A model generated the notes under the pieces. The model was not told the origin of the DNA. It did no database searches and saw nothing but the letters and a program-made list of their open reading frames with translations. A DNA stretch of 64,000 nt from Gonatopus flavifemur (Eukaryota > Arthropoda > Insecta > Hymenoptera > Dryinidae), in NCBI GenBank assembly GCA_018340375.1, contig JAFFJZ010000006.1, positions 10,744,001 through 10,808,000 of the forward strand, given 5' to 3'. The translations under genes and the position numbers were made by a program. Position 1 is the first letter of the stretch, and each line of letters starts with the position of its first letter. This document shows, one piece after another, positions 34,184-45,479 of this stretch.

Positions 34184-34473
34184 TACCATTCAAAACAAAT
34201 TGTGGTAATTCCAACTGAATTGGAGTATATTTGCCATAAAGAACGGGAATTGCAGGGAATCATACTCCAAAATTGTCCCAAAATAGTCAGGTTCATGAAC
34301 ATTCCACATTACATTTAACGTACAAAAATATGAAATGACTATAGATTATGCTATATTTTGCAATTAATTCAAGGTAAAATGTGTATGAAACTAAATTCAT
34401 GCACGTACTTGAAAAAAACTCCCAGCAAAAACATTGAAATTAATGCAAAAATTTCTGACAGTGTGTTCTAATT

Positions 34474-34688
34474 TCCACATAACAATTCATGTCTTGCGAT
34501 ATCTTTCAGATAAGTTCAAGATGTCTTGCGATATCTTTCAGATAAGTTCAAGATGTCTTGCGCAGCACATTGAGATGTCTTTTAGACCAAAGAGGAGTTC
34601 TATTCATATATATTAACATCTAAATGTGTTGCGCAAGACATCTTAGACTTATCGAAAAGACATCGCAAGACATGAATTGTTATGTGGG
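34474..34688. mobile_element. (C)CCACATAACAATTCATG element with 32-bp tandem unit
   Basis: 215 bp with TT on both sides if the first C has mutated to T. The word ATGTCTTGCGATATCTTTCA recurs with a 32-bp period twice (34491-34554). AAGACATCTT words recur at the right end. Confidence 0.75.
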
Positions 34689-34859
34689 TTTCCATTTCAA
34701 ATCGTGATAAATATGGCAAGTAATTGTTTGGCGTGTAGATTTTTGGAGACAACATACGATTTCATCGTGGAATTCAAAAACCGTTTGGAGAATAAATTCT
34801 ACATAACATAAGCAATAATGAAATAAATCGATTTTTTGATTGAACTTGATGAGAACTTC

Positions 34860-35723
34860 CCTCTAAAACCGCCTCTGATGTCTCACACGATGTATGGTTT
34901 GAAATTTCGACCGTTTCATGTGTTTTTTTTTTTTTTTATTTGAAATCCAAGCTTTCTCATCCTCCAAGTTTGTACGCGTGTCCTTCTGACCGGAGACTCG
35001 AAGGGGGAAAAAAGACAACGACCCCCGCAGTTTATTTTTCGCAACGCTTTTTGTATACAAAAACGAACGTATGAGGCTATGCGTTTTCGTTCTCGAATAT
35101 AAGAACCAGAACAGGAACAGAAAAACATGGAAACGGGAATATTATGAAAGTGTGAATCGAAAAGTGGATTTATGTGTGTCTGTGCGTACGAAGAATGGTG
35201 TGCCAACCAATGGACGAGGAATCGATGTGCACGATGTGCATGAAACAGGAAGGGTAACCGGAAACTTCTCGGTGGTTCCTTTCGACCATTCGATATCACA
35301 AAGACAAGGAGGGCAAATTATTTTCTTTTTTCTCCCTTTCACTTTTACTTCAGTTACACGAAGAAAAATGCAGATCGAGAATATTGTAATCTTTCATAGA
35401 AAATTTGAGAATATTTCTTAAAATCTGAGAGTAGTTCACACATCTGTTGAATTTTACTTGAAAAAGGACGGAAAATTATCAATCCTCGACAAATAGAAAA
35501 AAAAATATCAGCTTTTTCATAAATCGCACATGCGATTTTACAACGTGAATAATAAAATTTAGAAATTTTGATACTCACTTCGTAAAATTTCATGCGCGAC
35601 TTTTGGAAAATTCATACTCCTTATCGTTTGTCGAATATTGATAATTTTTCATTCCTCTCCAAGTATTTTTATCTTTATTACGAATTTAATAAATATTCTC
35701 TGATTTTCCATCAAAGATTATCA
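34860..35723. other. Repeat-poor intergenic segment
   Basis: GC-richer part at 34970-35300 with overlapping short frames on both strands and no recognisable protein. Possibly unique regulatory or non-coding transcribed DNA. Confidence 0.3.
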
Positions 35724-35967
35724 CACTGAGAAAACAAATATCTTGAAAAATACCATAATTTATGGATTTTTGGCGTTGGTCTGACCCGAGTTAAAATATT
35801 TACGTGAACGAACCTCTAGAAGTCCCATAATTTCTTGAACTTTTATAAAGAAGTATGATACCTTCCTCGTAAAAGTCCCAACTATTCCGGTACTTTTAGA
35901 GGTATCTTCACGTAAATATTTTCCATCCATAAATTATGGTATTTTCCAAGATACCTTTTTTTCCGTG
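35724..35967. mobile_element. CACTGAGAAAAC / CCGTG MITE
   Basis: 244 bp. ATACCATAATTTATGGAT pairs with ATCCATAAATTATGGTAT, and TTACGTGAA and AGAAGT words pair as well. One terminus is of the CACTGAG type and the other the CACGG type. Flanks are CA and TA. Confidence 0.7.
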
Positions 35968-36506
35968 TATAATTTAATGAGAAAGAATCATTATAAAATA
36001 GTAAAAAGAAACCGTCTGGGGACTGACGATTTTGCTCTCATTATTGATGATCATTCGATATTTGTAACGTTCATGCGATGCAAACCTTGTCACGTTATTT
36101 ATAAATATTATGTTTTCCAAAGTAGAGGGTGTGTAAATTTGTCGCAATGTCGGGAACATTATTTTCCTTCCGTTCTTTCGAACAGGCGTGTATAGGTGAG
36201 AAAGAGAGGGAGTTTCATTCAACCAAAGAAATCGATAAATCCCTCAACCATTAACCCATTAAAATCCCCTCAATATTATAAATATGATATACATGCGACT
36301 ATTGAATGAAAAAACTCTCTAATATTCATCAACCACGAATGAAGCGTTCCTTCTTTCTACGCCGTTTACGAAAGGGAAATTGGTGTACGAGGGTGGTCTT
36401 GTTATCGGATTGTTTCGCTATCGACGAAGTTTACGTATTTTCGATGGGATTGCATCTCTTACATAACACTCTTTGTCTCAAGAACCTCAACTTGACTTAT
36501 CTCACA

Positions 36507-36701
36507 ATGTTGCTGAAGTTTGAATCGTTTATTGGAACGAATTAGTGCTGTTAGAGACCTAAAATCTTGCAGTACATTCTTTAAACAATGTTTTCAGTTC
36601 CAAAGAGTCGGTTTGGAGTAAAAAATAACAATTTTTCATCAGATTTTATGAGCTTAGACTTTAGATTCGTTTCTGTAAACGATTCAAACTTCAATAACAT
36701 A
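36507..36701. mobile_element. ATGTTGCTGAAGTTTGAATC element, copy 1
   Basis: ATGTTGCTGAAGTTTGAATCG at the left pairs with the inverted GTAAACGATTCAAACTTCAATAACAT at the right. Inner AAATCTTGCAGTACATTCTTT is shared with the copies at 54504-54717 and 59381-59573; a fourth copy is at 60711-60876. Confidence 0.75.
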
Positions 36702-36954
36702 TCTTAAACCTTATCTTTTATAAACCCAAAGTACGCTCCGTATGTTCGACACATATTAGGAACCTTCATGGTATATTTAGATCATTTGACAGTTTTATCT
36801 GATGCTAATAAAAATCTTTTGAAATATAGATACGAATGGCCGGGCTTTTATCAATTTTTTTCGAATAAACTACGTAAAAATACATACATTAATTCAAAAA
36901 ATCTATCTGTACTACATTTATTGAGACGCGTAAGAAGTGCTTATTGGATATAGA

Positions 36955-37751
36955 CCCCGTATGAGTTTATACTGGGTATCAAAACTTAGGATGTCCTAAC
37001 CTTAGCCACTAAGGGGCCTAGTCGGGTTGCTGATATTCAGCCTGACTTCTCTAAGTCAGGGACACCCATATAAAGCCCATATGGGGCCACGCTGCATTAC
37101 GAATTTTTCCCCCGGTTTTAAAAATCTAGGCACACCAACTACAGCCTGCATAGGGCCTTGCCCTTATATTAATTCCTTTTTTTGAAAATAAACCTACTTG
37201 AAAAAGCAAATTTACCGAAATCGTATTGGTAATTTCGACTTTTTGCGGTGTATGCCCCCAAAAAAATATTTCATCCATGATTACTGTGTTTACACTATCG
37301 GTGAACAATGTCAAAACGTCGGGAAAGACATCACTGTAACATATGGTTAATTCCAAGACTGGATGAGGGTGTTCTGTTTTTTGATACAGTCCGATAATGT
37401 ATGAACAAAGTAATGTTGGATGGAGTATCCGAATAGAGATTGGAACCGGGTCATTCCAGGCCCTGTCTGGACTCAAGTCGAAGTGGTCTGGGTACAGATA
37501 GGACCTTGGATAGCCCAATTTTCAATCGAGGAAATTTTCTCCTTGCAATATTCATTCAATTTGATGATATTCACAACAATTTATTACCCTTTTAAAGGTC
37601 TTAGTCTCATCGCCTACATTAGCTTCATCATGGGTGTCCTACATAGGCCCAAGTTGGGAATACTATTCAGGTCCTGAAGATAAGTGCGTGACAATCCTGT
37701 CTAGGCCCTATAAGGGTATCCAAAACAGGGCCTGAAATAAAACGAGGACGC
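36955..37751. repeat. GGGCCTA / AGGTCCT word region
   Basis: Repeated GGGGCC, GGGCCTAG, CCCATATGGGGCC and AGGTCCTGA words on both strands (36970-37160 and 37590-37750), separated by about 400 bp of other sequence. The words match those at both ends of the adjacent giant foldback. Confidence 0.5.
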
Positions 37752-40322
37752 CTACCCGACTGGAAATTGTCATCAGGTTAACCCAACATATGATGAGGAC
37801 CTGACAAGGTCATCCGAAATAAGGAATACCCGTTACGGTCCTGATCGGGATTAGGTGTGGATGACTTACGTATGGATGACCTCATTTGGTCCTAGTCAGG
37901 ATTTCCTCAAATTATCCTGAAAAGGTCGAAGTAGGTTTTCCTCGCTGTATCCGCATCAGGACCTCGTTCGGTCATCCTAAGATCATGGACATAGTTTGAT
38001 AAACTGAATACAAGAATGTACAGACTTGATTTCAGATTGTACACTCTTTGATTAAACAAATTTTCCTTCAATAAGAAAAACATGTTTGAACGATTTTCAA
38101 CTGTGCCTGTTTTTAAATTCAATCCCTTCATTCCGAACACATTACCTACTTCTGAAAACTGTTGAACAATTTGTTCAATCTATTCTCAATGTGAATTGAA
38201 AACTAACTATTTGGGTTTTAATTAGGCGGAACTTATGAAAATTTCACAAGATTTTCCACGTTATGCATACAGCGAAAAAAACTTAGCAAACGTTCAACCA
38301 TCACCAGCGAAATAAGTATTTCATTTAACTTATCACAATTCTCATAAGGTTGATTTATTGACTATTCAGCATCATTTTTCTTTCCTACACATCACATCAT
38401 CTGAGTATTATTCAAAGAGTATATATGAACTGAATGAATATGTGTTTCGTCATAATCAAATATAAGTTTCGAACAAGTACTCTTCTTTCGTTATTTCTTG
38501 ATTAATACGCATAAAAAAATCTGTTATTGAGTGCAAAATGAATTATTGAATCAGTTATCACTGCTGTAATATGTAAAAAATCATAAGTTGCTGATGTGGT
38601 GACAATTAATTCTATTCAAATATACGATAATATCAACAACGACAATATCTATATCAATATTAATTCACATCAGTATTTCTCGGAAAAAACTCAGAAATCC
38701 CAATCATTTTATAATAATAAAGGTCATGAAGAACTCATTCGATCAAAAATATTTCAAGCGAATGTTCAAAATGAAATGCAAAAAACTTGAATTATTCACT
38801 TTCAGCTCGACGCATGGTTTTACTTTTCAAATTAAAGAGTACTCTTGAAGTTGAAATTTGTTAATTTCAGAAAAAAGCCTCATTTTCTGAGTTGAATTTG
38901 TTGTTAGGGTGATGATAAACTTGTAAGAAGAGTTTGAAAGTTGAGTGGAATCTATATTGATCAGGAAAGTCCAAATCGTGTGGCAAAAGTTAGAAAATCT
39001 GTCAACTTAGCTCACGGCGCATGGGCTTTTCTTCGCTAAACCAAATGCTGGCAGGAGAAATTCATCAAAATATAGTGGATTCAAAGTGATGTGAAGTAAG
39101 AGAGGACCGAAATATTCATTAGATTTTATTCGTTCTTATAAACGTTCTAAAAAATAAGAAAAGACTATAGAAGATCCAAAGTGTCGTCTTCCCATATTTT
39201 TGTTCCAATAATGTTGTGTCATGTTCCTACAAATAAATGTTATTATATTTATGAAACAGGTTCAATACACATGTTTTCTCAACCTAACACTAGTTACTGG
39301 TGAAAAGATACGAAAATGCACACTCAAAAATGCAAATCATTGAAACAAAAATATTGAGAGACGATACATTGAGTCATACATAGCCTTACCATATTTATCA
39401 ACATTTTTATAATAACTAATAAAATTCAATGCATGTATCTGTCTTCTCTTACTTCACATCACTTTGAATTCACTATATTTTGATGAATTTCTCCTGCCAG
39501 CATTTGGTTTAGTAAAGAAAAGCTGATAGAATACTCATGCGCTGTCAGCTAAGTTGACAGATTTTCTAACTTTTGCCACACGATTTGGACTTTCTTGATC
39601 AATATAGATTCCACTCAACTTTCAAACTCTTCCTACAAGTTTATTATCACCCTAACAACAAATTCAACTCAGAAGATAAGGCTTTTTTCTCAAATTTGAA
39701 AATTTCAACTTCAAGAGTGCTCTTCAATTTGAAAAATAAAACCATCCGACGAGCTGCAAGTGAATAATTCAAGTTTTTTGTTATTCATTTTGAACATTCT
39801 TTTGACATATTTTTGATCAAATGAGTTCTTCATGACTCATATTTCTTACAAAATCAATATGATCTCTGAGTTTTTGCCTAGAAGTGCTGATGTAAGTATT
39901 TGAAGAAAATTCATTTTCACTGCATCAACAAATTACGATTTCTTGACACGTTACAACAGCTATGACTGATTTACTTAATCATTTTGCACTTACTAACAGA
40001 CTTTTTGATACACATTATTCAAGAAATAACCACCACACATTTCACAAAAATAATTCATCCATTTGTTGATCACATAAATTTAACCTCACATCTGTCAACC
40101 GAACTGCAATTTTCACACAGGCTCATAGATTAGTTTTGATTTATTTTTGAGGTTTTAGTAAGGAATTCCTCACAAAATCCTAATTAGTCTTTCCTGATGG
40201 GGTCCTCATAATAGTGCAGCGTGACATGACTTGTTAGGTCCTGATGAGGTTGCCTTATCAGGACCTGATCTGGATCAAGGTTTACCTGATCTGGTCCATG
40301 GGGTAAATTTCTAGTCGGGTAG
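37752..40322. mobile_element. Giant imperfect foldback, CTACCCGACT ends
   Basis: 2.57 kb. CTACCCGACTGGAAAT at the left pairs with ATTTCTAGTCGGGTAG at the right. Long inverted matches include 38490-38560 with 39950-40045, 38700-38900 with 39650-39830, and 38900-39110 with 39440-39650. The hinge is near 39275. Just outside the right end, CCAAGGGTTAA at 40337-40347 looks like a piggyBac-type terminus whose left partner is not found. No coding capacity. Confidence 0.8.
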
Positions 40323-40893
40323 TTTGGCCCAAACTGCCGCCAAGGGTTAATTTCCACACGAGATAGAGAGATATTTTGAATTATTATCGCGCATTCTCTT
40401 GTAGTGTGTCCCGTAAAAATCCTAGTAATTTTCAATCCCAGGAACAAAATAATTCACTGTGGTAGCTAGGAATTAGTCAAAATAATTGCTGCCACAGCTA
40501 AATTTTAGCCACTATAGCTAGAATATACTTCTCATAACTAACTTTTAGCTATCCAAATATCAACAACTTCATTTTGTTCTGTAGAAAAGTGGTGAGTGAT
40601 ATATGGAAGTCCAATAGAACAAGAAAATATCTCTTAAATATATGGAATAATGTTCTTGCAAACGTTGCCTCGTAAAATAGATCTCTGTTGGCTGAAATGA
40701 GATTTGTTTCACAATAATAAATTAACAGTTCCTCACAGACCAATGAACTGCATTTCTCCTGAACAAATTTTATTCCAGCCAACTCAAATGTTTCTTTGCG
40801 TTTATTTCAACCACACTCAGAGAAAAAAGTTGCTGAAACAGCAAACCTCGAAAATTTGCTGTGCTGATATGGCAAATCTTGTTGCTGAATTAA

Positions 40894-41535
40894 CCCTCCT
40901 CTTTACTGTTCGAAATTATCACAGATCCGTACAGGTCGGACTTCAGGAGCCCGGATAGTAAAATATGGAGAATAAAACAAGGAAAAATTAGAAATTCGTT
41001 AACTTTTCATACTTTATTTGTATAAATCAATTTTCAAACATTTTCTTTTGTCTTTATTTTTTTCCCTGTCATTTTCTCCCCTAGGGGAGGAAATGTGGGA
41101 AGAAATGATCGGTCTGCAATCAGTCCCTTCACAGTAAAAAGTAAAACTTAAAGTGATCCTAAATATCAGCTTAAAAATGCAGCCAAAAGTAGCGTCTATT
41201 CCAACTGAAAGTAAGCAATGAAAAAGACTGAATTTCAGTCAATTCCATCTTACTTTGGAAATTAAGATGGAATTCTATTTTAATTCCAAAGTAAGATGGA
41301 ATTAACTGAAATTCAGTCTTTGTCATTGCTTACTTTCAGTTGGAATACGCGCTACTTTTGGCTGCATTTTTAAGCTGATATTCGGGATCACTTTAAGTTT
41401 CCCTTTTTACTGTGTTTCCTCCCTCTAAACAGGCATAGAAACTTGAGCTTTTCGAGCAGGCGAAAAGTTCTTTATTATATAATTATTGTATTGTAATTCC
41501 CAGGGCCTAAAAGATCCGATCTGTACGGATAAGGG
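40894..41535. mobile_element. piggyBac-type element with nested foldback
   Basis: TTAA at 40890-40893 and 41536-41539, with CCCTCC and AAGGG ends. The inner arms ATCCGTACAGGTCGGA and TCCGATCTGTACGGAT are inverted. The left arm carries about 35 extra bases, as in 8477-10029 but in mirror arrangement. A CACAGTAAAAAG foldback sits inside. Confidence 0.65.
41130..41414. mobile_element. CACAGTAAAAAGTAAA foldback, copy 2
   Basis: 285 bp with TT on both sides. Arms of about 135 bp are nearly perfect (AAAAATGCAGCCAAAAGTAGC, CCAACTGAAAGTAAGCAATG, CATCTTACTTTGGAA). The sister copy at 33952 is flanked by TA, so the target is not restricted to TA. Confidence 0.9.
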
Positions 41536-41968
41536 TTAACAAAAAATTTGCTATTACAGTAAAAATCTTGCTCTTTTAACAAGCGCTTGCCATTGGGCAA
41601 TCCAAAATTGTAGATATACAGACGGCTAAAAAATTTTGCTGAATTAACAAATATCTTGCTGAAATAGCAATACTTTTGCTGTAACAGCAACCGTTCTGCT
41701 AATTCAGCAAAGCAAATTTTTCGGAATCGCTTTTTCAGCAAGAATTTTTCTTTGCGTGCAAAATTTCGTTCCGCTGGAACAAACTGTGTTTTTAGGGATA
41801 ATAACTCTCTATCGAAAAGAACCAATACAAACCGATAAGTCAAATTCTATCGGAATTATAATAATATCTAATCGGGTTCTATGCGGTTTTTGTCACAGTA
41901 TCTATTGGAATTTATCGGAATCTATCGGGCATTTGGACAGGGCTGTATCTTATCCCTAACTTTCGTAT

Positions 41969-42242
41969 ACTCTCTAAATCTGGAAGAGTGAAAAATCGCA
42001 CGTTTCACTCCACTAAGTGTCAGAAGTGAGCCTGTCCGCTTCGAGTGGAATTTTCACTCGTTTCGAGTGACCTCTCACTCTTTTAGAGTGAAAAATTCAC
42101 TCTAGCATCGAAGTGGTTGTGAGTTTCTAACCTCAAACCTTAGAATATCACTCTAGAAGAGTGGAAATTTCACTCGAAAATTCGACTGCCTCACTTCTGG
42201 CTGGCTAAAGAGTGAAATCTCACTCCAACGATTTTAGAGAGT
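41969..42242. mobile_element. ACTCTCTAAA element of GAGTGA/TCACTC words
   Basis: ACTCTCTAAATC and GATTTTAGAGAGT are the paired ends. Inside, GAGTGAAA, TTTCACTC, AGAGTGA and TCACTCTAG words occur at least a dozen times on both strands. Confidence 0.65.
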
Positions 42243-42272
42243 ACATGGAGAAAATGTATCGACGAAAGATTA

Positions 42273-42552
42273 CACGGAGAAAAAAGATTTCGTTATTTTA
42301 ACGAATCCGTCTCCGCTGAACGGATTGAATAACCTAAAGATGACATTTCACTGTGTTAATGAGCTAATTCGCTGTATTTACTAACTGATTCGTTATAATT
42401 ATCAGTCCTTCGCTAATTTTACGAAGCTTGATTCGCTGAAACAACGAATCGCCGTTCACTTCAGCGGACTTGCTTGCTGTCCATATAATAACAAGCGAGT
42501 TTCGTTAAGACAGCGAAATTCTTGCTATTCCAACGAATTTTTTTTCTCCGTG
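42273..42552. mobile_element. CACGGAGAAAAAAGATTTCG element of CGTT/AACGAA words
   Basis: 280 bp with TA on both sides. Ends are CACGGAGAAAAAA and TTTTTTTCTCCGTG. The interior repeats TTCGCTG, AACGAATC, TTCGTTA and CAGCGAA words on both strands. Confidence 0.85.
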
Positions 42553-42554
42553 TA

Positions 42555-43783
42555 TCCAAAGTTGAGTAAAACGGGGACATAGTGGCATTCCCGCGGAGTT
42601 CAAAATCCGGTAAATTTCATTTTACTCGACTACAGATGAAAATTCATTCGGATGTTTTTCAACAGCCCATGTGGAAATTGACGAAAGGCCCAGTACTAGT
42701 TCAGTACCGCTGCCATAGCTGCCAGTGCTGTCGAATTTGTAATACCATTACTGGACCAGGTCGTTTGACAGTACTGAACCAATACTGGGATGATAACAAT
42801 GTCTTGCATAAGGCCCATTATTGGCGTTCAATTTCCCATTCAAACGTAGACAGTACTGTCATTTCAACATAACTAAAACTGATATTTCAATTGTACCTGA
42901 ATTGGAATTTCAATCTTGCCTGTACCGGTATTGCAATCCAGCCAACATTGGGATTTCAATTTTCCCTGAACTGACATTTCAACCGTGTCAGTGTCGGCAT
43001 TTCAATCTTACCAGTACGACCATTTCAATTCTACCTTCAATACGTTCCACGGGGATTCTCCATGGCGTACTATTGACACTTTAAATGGCAAGGTTATTGA
43101 TTCCATGTAGACTCCACGCAGCCAAACTGCATGTGCTGTGAAATTTTGCGCCAACTTTCTCCATAACTTATTTGATAAATTTGAATTGTAAATAGCTAAT
43201 AATCAAACTATTCTCTCAGTGTAGCCATGTTGCCGCAAAGGTGAGTTGACACCCAATCCATAATCGCTTTCGTAGTGAAACGCTGTTGAAACAACCATGC
43301 TGGCACAGTATCGTCTTTCCGTAAAATTTCAAAAGATTACCAACTCTGGGTCAGTACTGGCGCAGTATTTGCTCACCAAAGTAGCCTTTTTTCCTTCAGA
43401 AATGGGTTGACCCCCGACTCACTAACAATTCTGTCGTGAAACAACGTGGCGTCGATGATGCTGGCACAGTACCGTCTCTGTGTAACGCTTTAAAATATTA
43501 CCAACTCTGGCTCAGGACTGGCACGGTTTCGTTTTTTTACAACCTAGGTGTTCTCCAATCAGTGTTGATTCGGTACAGATCCAAGACTGTTTGCGCAAGG
43601 AAACCAATACCGTCTGAAAACCGTCGAACAGTTGGTCTCAGTTGAAAAAGAGTAATGGCACTGTACGGGGGGCAGTCGTTTTGGCCGAAGTATGACAAAT
43701 ACAAACTTGCCAGTACTGGGCCATTCGTCAAGTCCGGCGATTTCCACATGTGCCACTATGTCCCCGTTTTACTCAACTTTGGG
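42555..43783. mobile_element. CCAAAGTTGAGTAAAACGGGG element of CAGTACTGG words
   Basis: 1.23 kb. Ends of at least 30 bp are inverted copies (CCAAAGTTGAGTAAAACGGG, GACATAGTGGCA). The interior is rich in CAGTACTGG, CCAGTACTG, CTGGCACAGT and ATTTCAATxxT units. Similar words occur at 44270-44465 and 45290-45440. Confidence 0.8.
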
Positions 43784-43922
43784 CAATTTTTCGCCAACAC
43801 ATTTTCTCCGTGTAGTTTCTCTGTAACTGCGATACCGACTCGATGGCCTCGCGAAAAACAAACGCAGACGAGAATCTGAATTTGTCATCATCGATGCCCA
43901 ATATTGCATTTCTCGAATCACG

Positions 43923-44147
43923 CACGGAAAAAATAATTTAGCTGGAGCAGCGAAGTGGCTAGCACGGACATGCACAGCCATTAAATCAGCTCCTGCAGCT
44001 AAATTTTAGTTATGACAGCAAAAAAATTTGCCTTTGTAGCTGGTCTATTTGCTGTAACAGCTAAAATATAGCTGCAGGAGCTAATTTAATGGCTGTCCGT
44101 GTACGTGCTAGCCACTTCGCTGCTGCAGCTGAATTATTTTCTCCATG
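43923..44147. mobile_element. CACGGAAAAAATAATTTAGCTG element
   Basis: 225 bp with CG on both sides. The left end CACGGAAAAAATAATTTAGC pairs with GCTGAATTATTTTCTCCATG. Arms include GCAGCGAAGTGGCTAGCAC, and the centre repeats GCTGTAACAGCTAAA-type words. Confidence 0.85.
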
Positions 44148-44559
44148 CGTACATTATTTTGAAATGAATCTCCAATAGAATTATCAATAATTCAAAAGTT
44201 TCTCACCGTATTAATTTCTACATCCTCAATACAGGTTCTAGAAGAAGATATAAGTCGATAATTTGATAGTAACCCAGGTGAAAATTGAAACCTGGTCCCA
44301 TACTGGCACAGGGCCGTTGCCGGAGTGACCAGCGCTGGCAAATATAAACAACCAGTTCAGGGCCAGTTGATCTTACAGTACTGACCCAAAGTCGAAATGA
44401 TAACAACGTTTTAAATAAGGCCCAGTACAGGGGATACGATACTGCCGGTACAGACAATATTCATGAGCCTGTATTGCCACAACTGCGGTATTTTTGATGG
44501 TCCGGTTGTTCTGATATATCTGCTTCAGGAAAGGATTCCATTACTAGATATAGGAAGTG

Positions 44560-44905
44560 TAGAGAGTCGTGCTCGGAGCGGCGCCATTAAACAATAGAAA
44601 AACCATCCAGTTCGCCGAGCAGTACTTTTTTTTATTGAAAAAGCCAACGTTTCGCCCAGATACCAGGCATTTTCAAGACAAAAAATACAACGTCAAAATG
44701 AAGTGAAAGACTCCATCGTTGAACCCACAACAAATAGATGGGGTGATTCAATAGGAAGTGTAGAGAGTCGTGCTCGGAGTCTTCCAGTTCATCTTGACGT
44801 TGTATTTTTTGCCTTGAAAATGCCTAGTATCTGGGCGAAACGTTGGCTTTTTCAATTAAAAAAGCACTGCTCGACGGACTGGATGGTTTTTCTATTGTTT
44901 GATTA
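44560..44905. repeat. Inverted pair with GAAACGTTGGC core
   Basis: AGGAAGTGTAGAGAGTCGTG occurs twice in the same orientation (about 44551 and 44754). The flanking AAAAACCATCCAG...AAAAAGCCAACGTTTCGCCC is repeated inverted as GGGCGAAACGTTGGCTTTTT...GGATGGTTTTT. The phrase GAAAATGCCTAGTATCTGGGCGAAACG resembles 3' regions of retroelements, but assignment is uncertain. Confidence 0.5.
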
Positions 44906-45479
44906 CTAGATATGTATTGGGTTAATTAAAGACACAGACGACACAATAGAAGAATAAATCAGATAACTGTTTTCACGGTTCGAAAGGGAGCTTAGATATC
45001 ATTTTGGATGATCGTATTTGAAATTGAATATAAAATAAATATAATAAAAGTAATTTTCTCGTCCATATTCATCCGGATTCAAAGTTCAGCTGTTTCTATT
45101 TGTTTTTTTGCAGTGTCAAGAGGTTAAAAATCTCATTGCAAGTAGAAAATTTGGATAAATTCAATTACTTCGGACCGAAACCATTCGAGAGATTTGTTGT
45201 TTGAAATGTACATGAATCGTTGGTTGAACAGTCTCATGACCTAGGCTAATCAGATCGGCGTGATGGGTTTGTCAGAGTTGATTCAGTATCGCAACGAATC
45301 TGGCCATTTTCAAGACCCAGTATCGTGTGATGTCTGCCAGATACATGGCACCAATCGAAAAACAGTGATGTTACAGTAACGAATTAATTGTTTTTGCCAG
45401 AGTCTGGCGAATAAATCCCCGCCAGTATTGGACCTTTGTTCATTCCCGGGAATGTCCACATGGGAAACTGTCGATCGTA

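Larger units (their letters stand above)
40440..41760. mobile_element. GCTG/CAGC word element interrupted by a TTAA element
   Basis: CAGAGAAAAAAGTTGCTGAAACAGC near 40816 corresponds to TTTCAGCAAGAATTTTTCTTTGC near 41732-41755, with TTGCTGxAATAGCAA words between. The middle (40894-41535) is a separate TTAA-flanked insertion. The stretch 40455-40555 has similar AGCTA words. Confidence 0.6.

Noticed and set aside
34491..34554. Regular short repeats as a CRISPR array
   Set aside because: Only two 32-bp tandem units without spacers, in an insect genome, inside a MITE.
44632..44860. Active hammerhead ribozyme
   Set aside because: The invariant CTGATGA strand is missing, so only a resemblance is noted.
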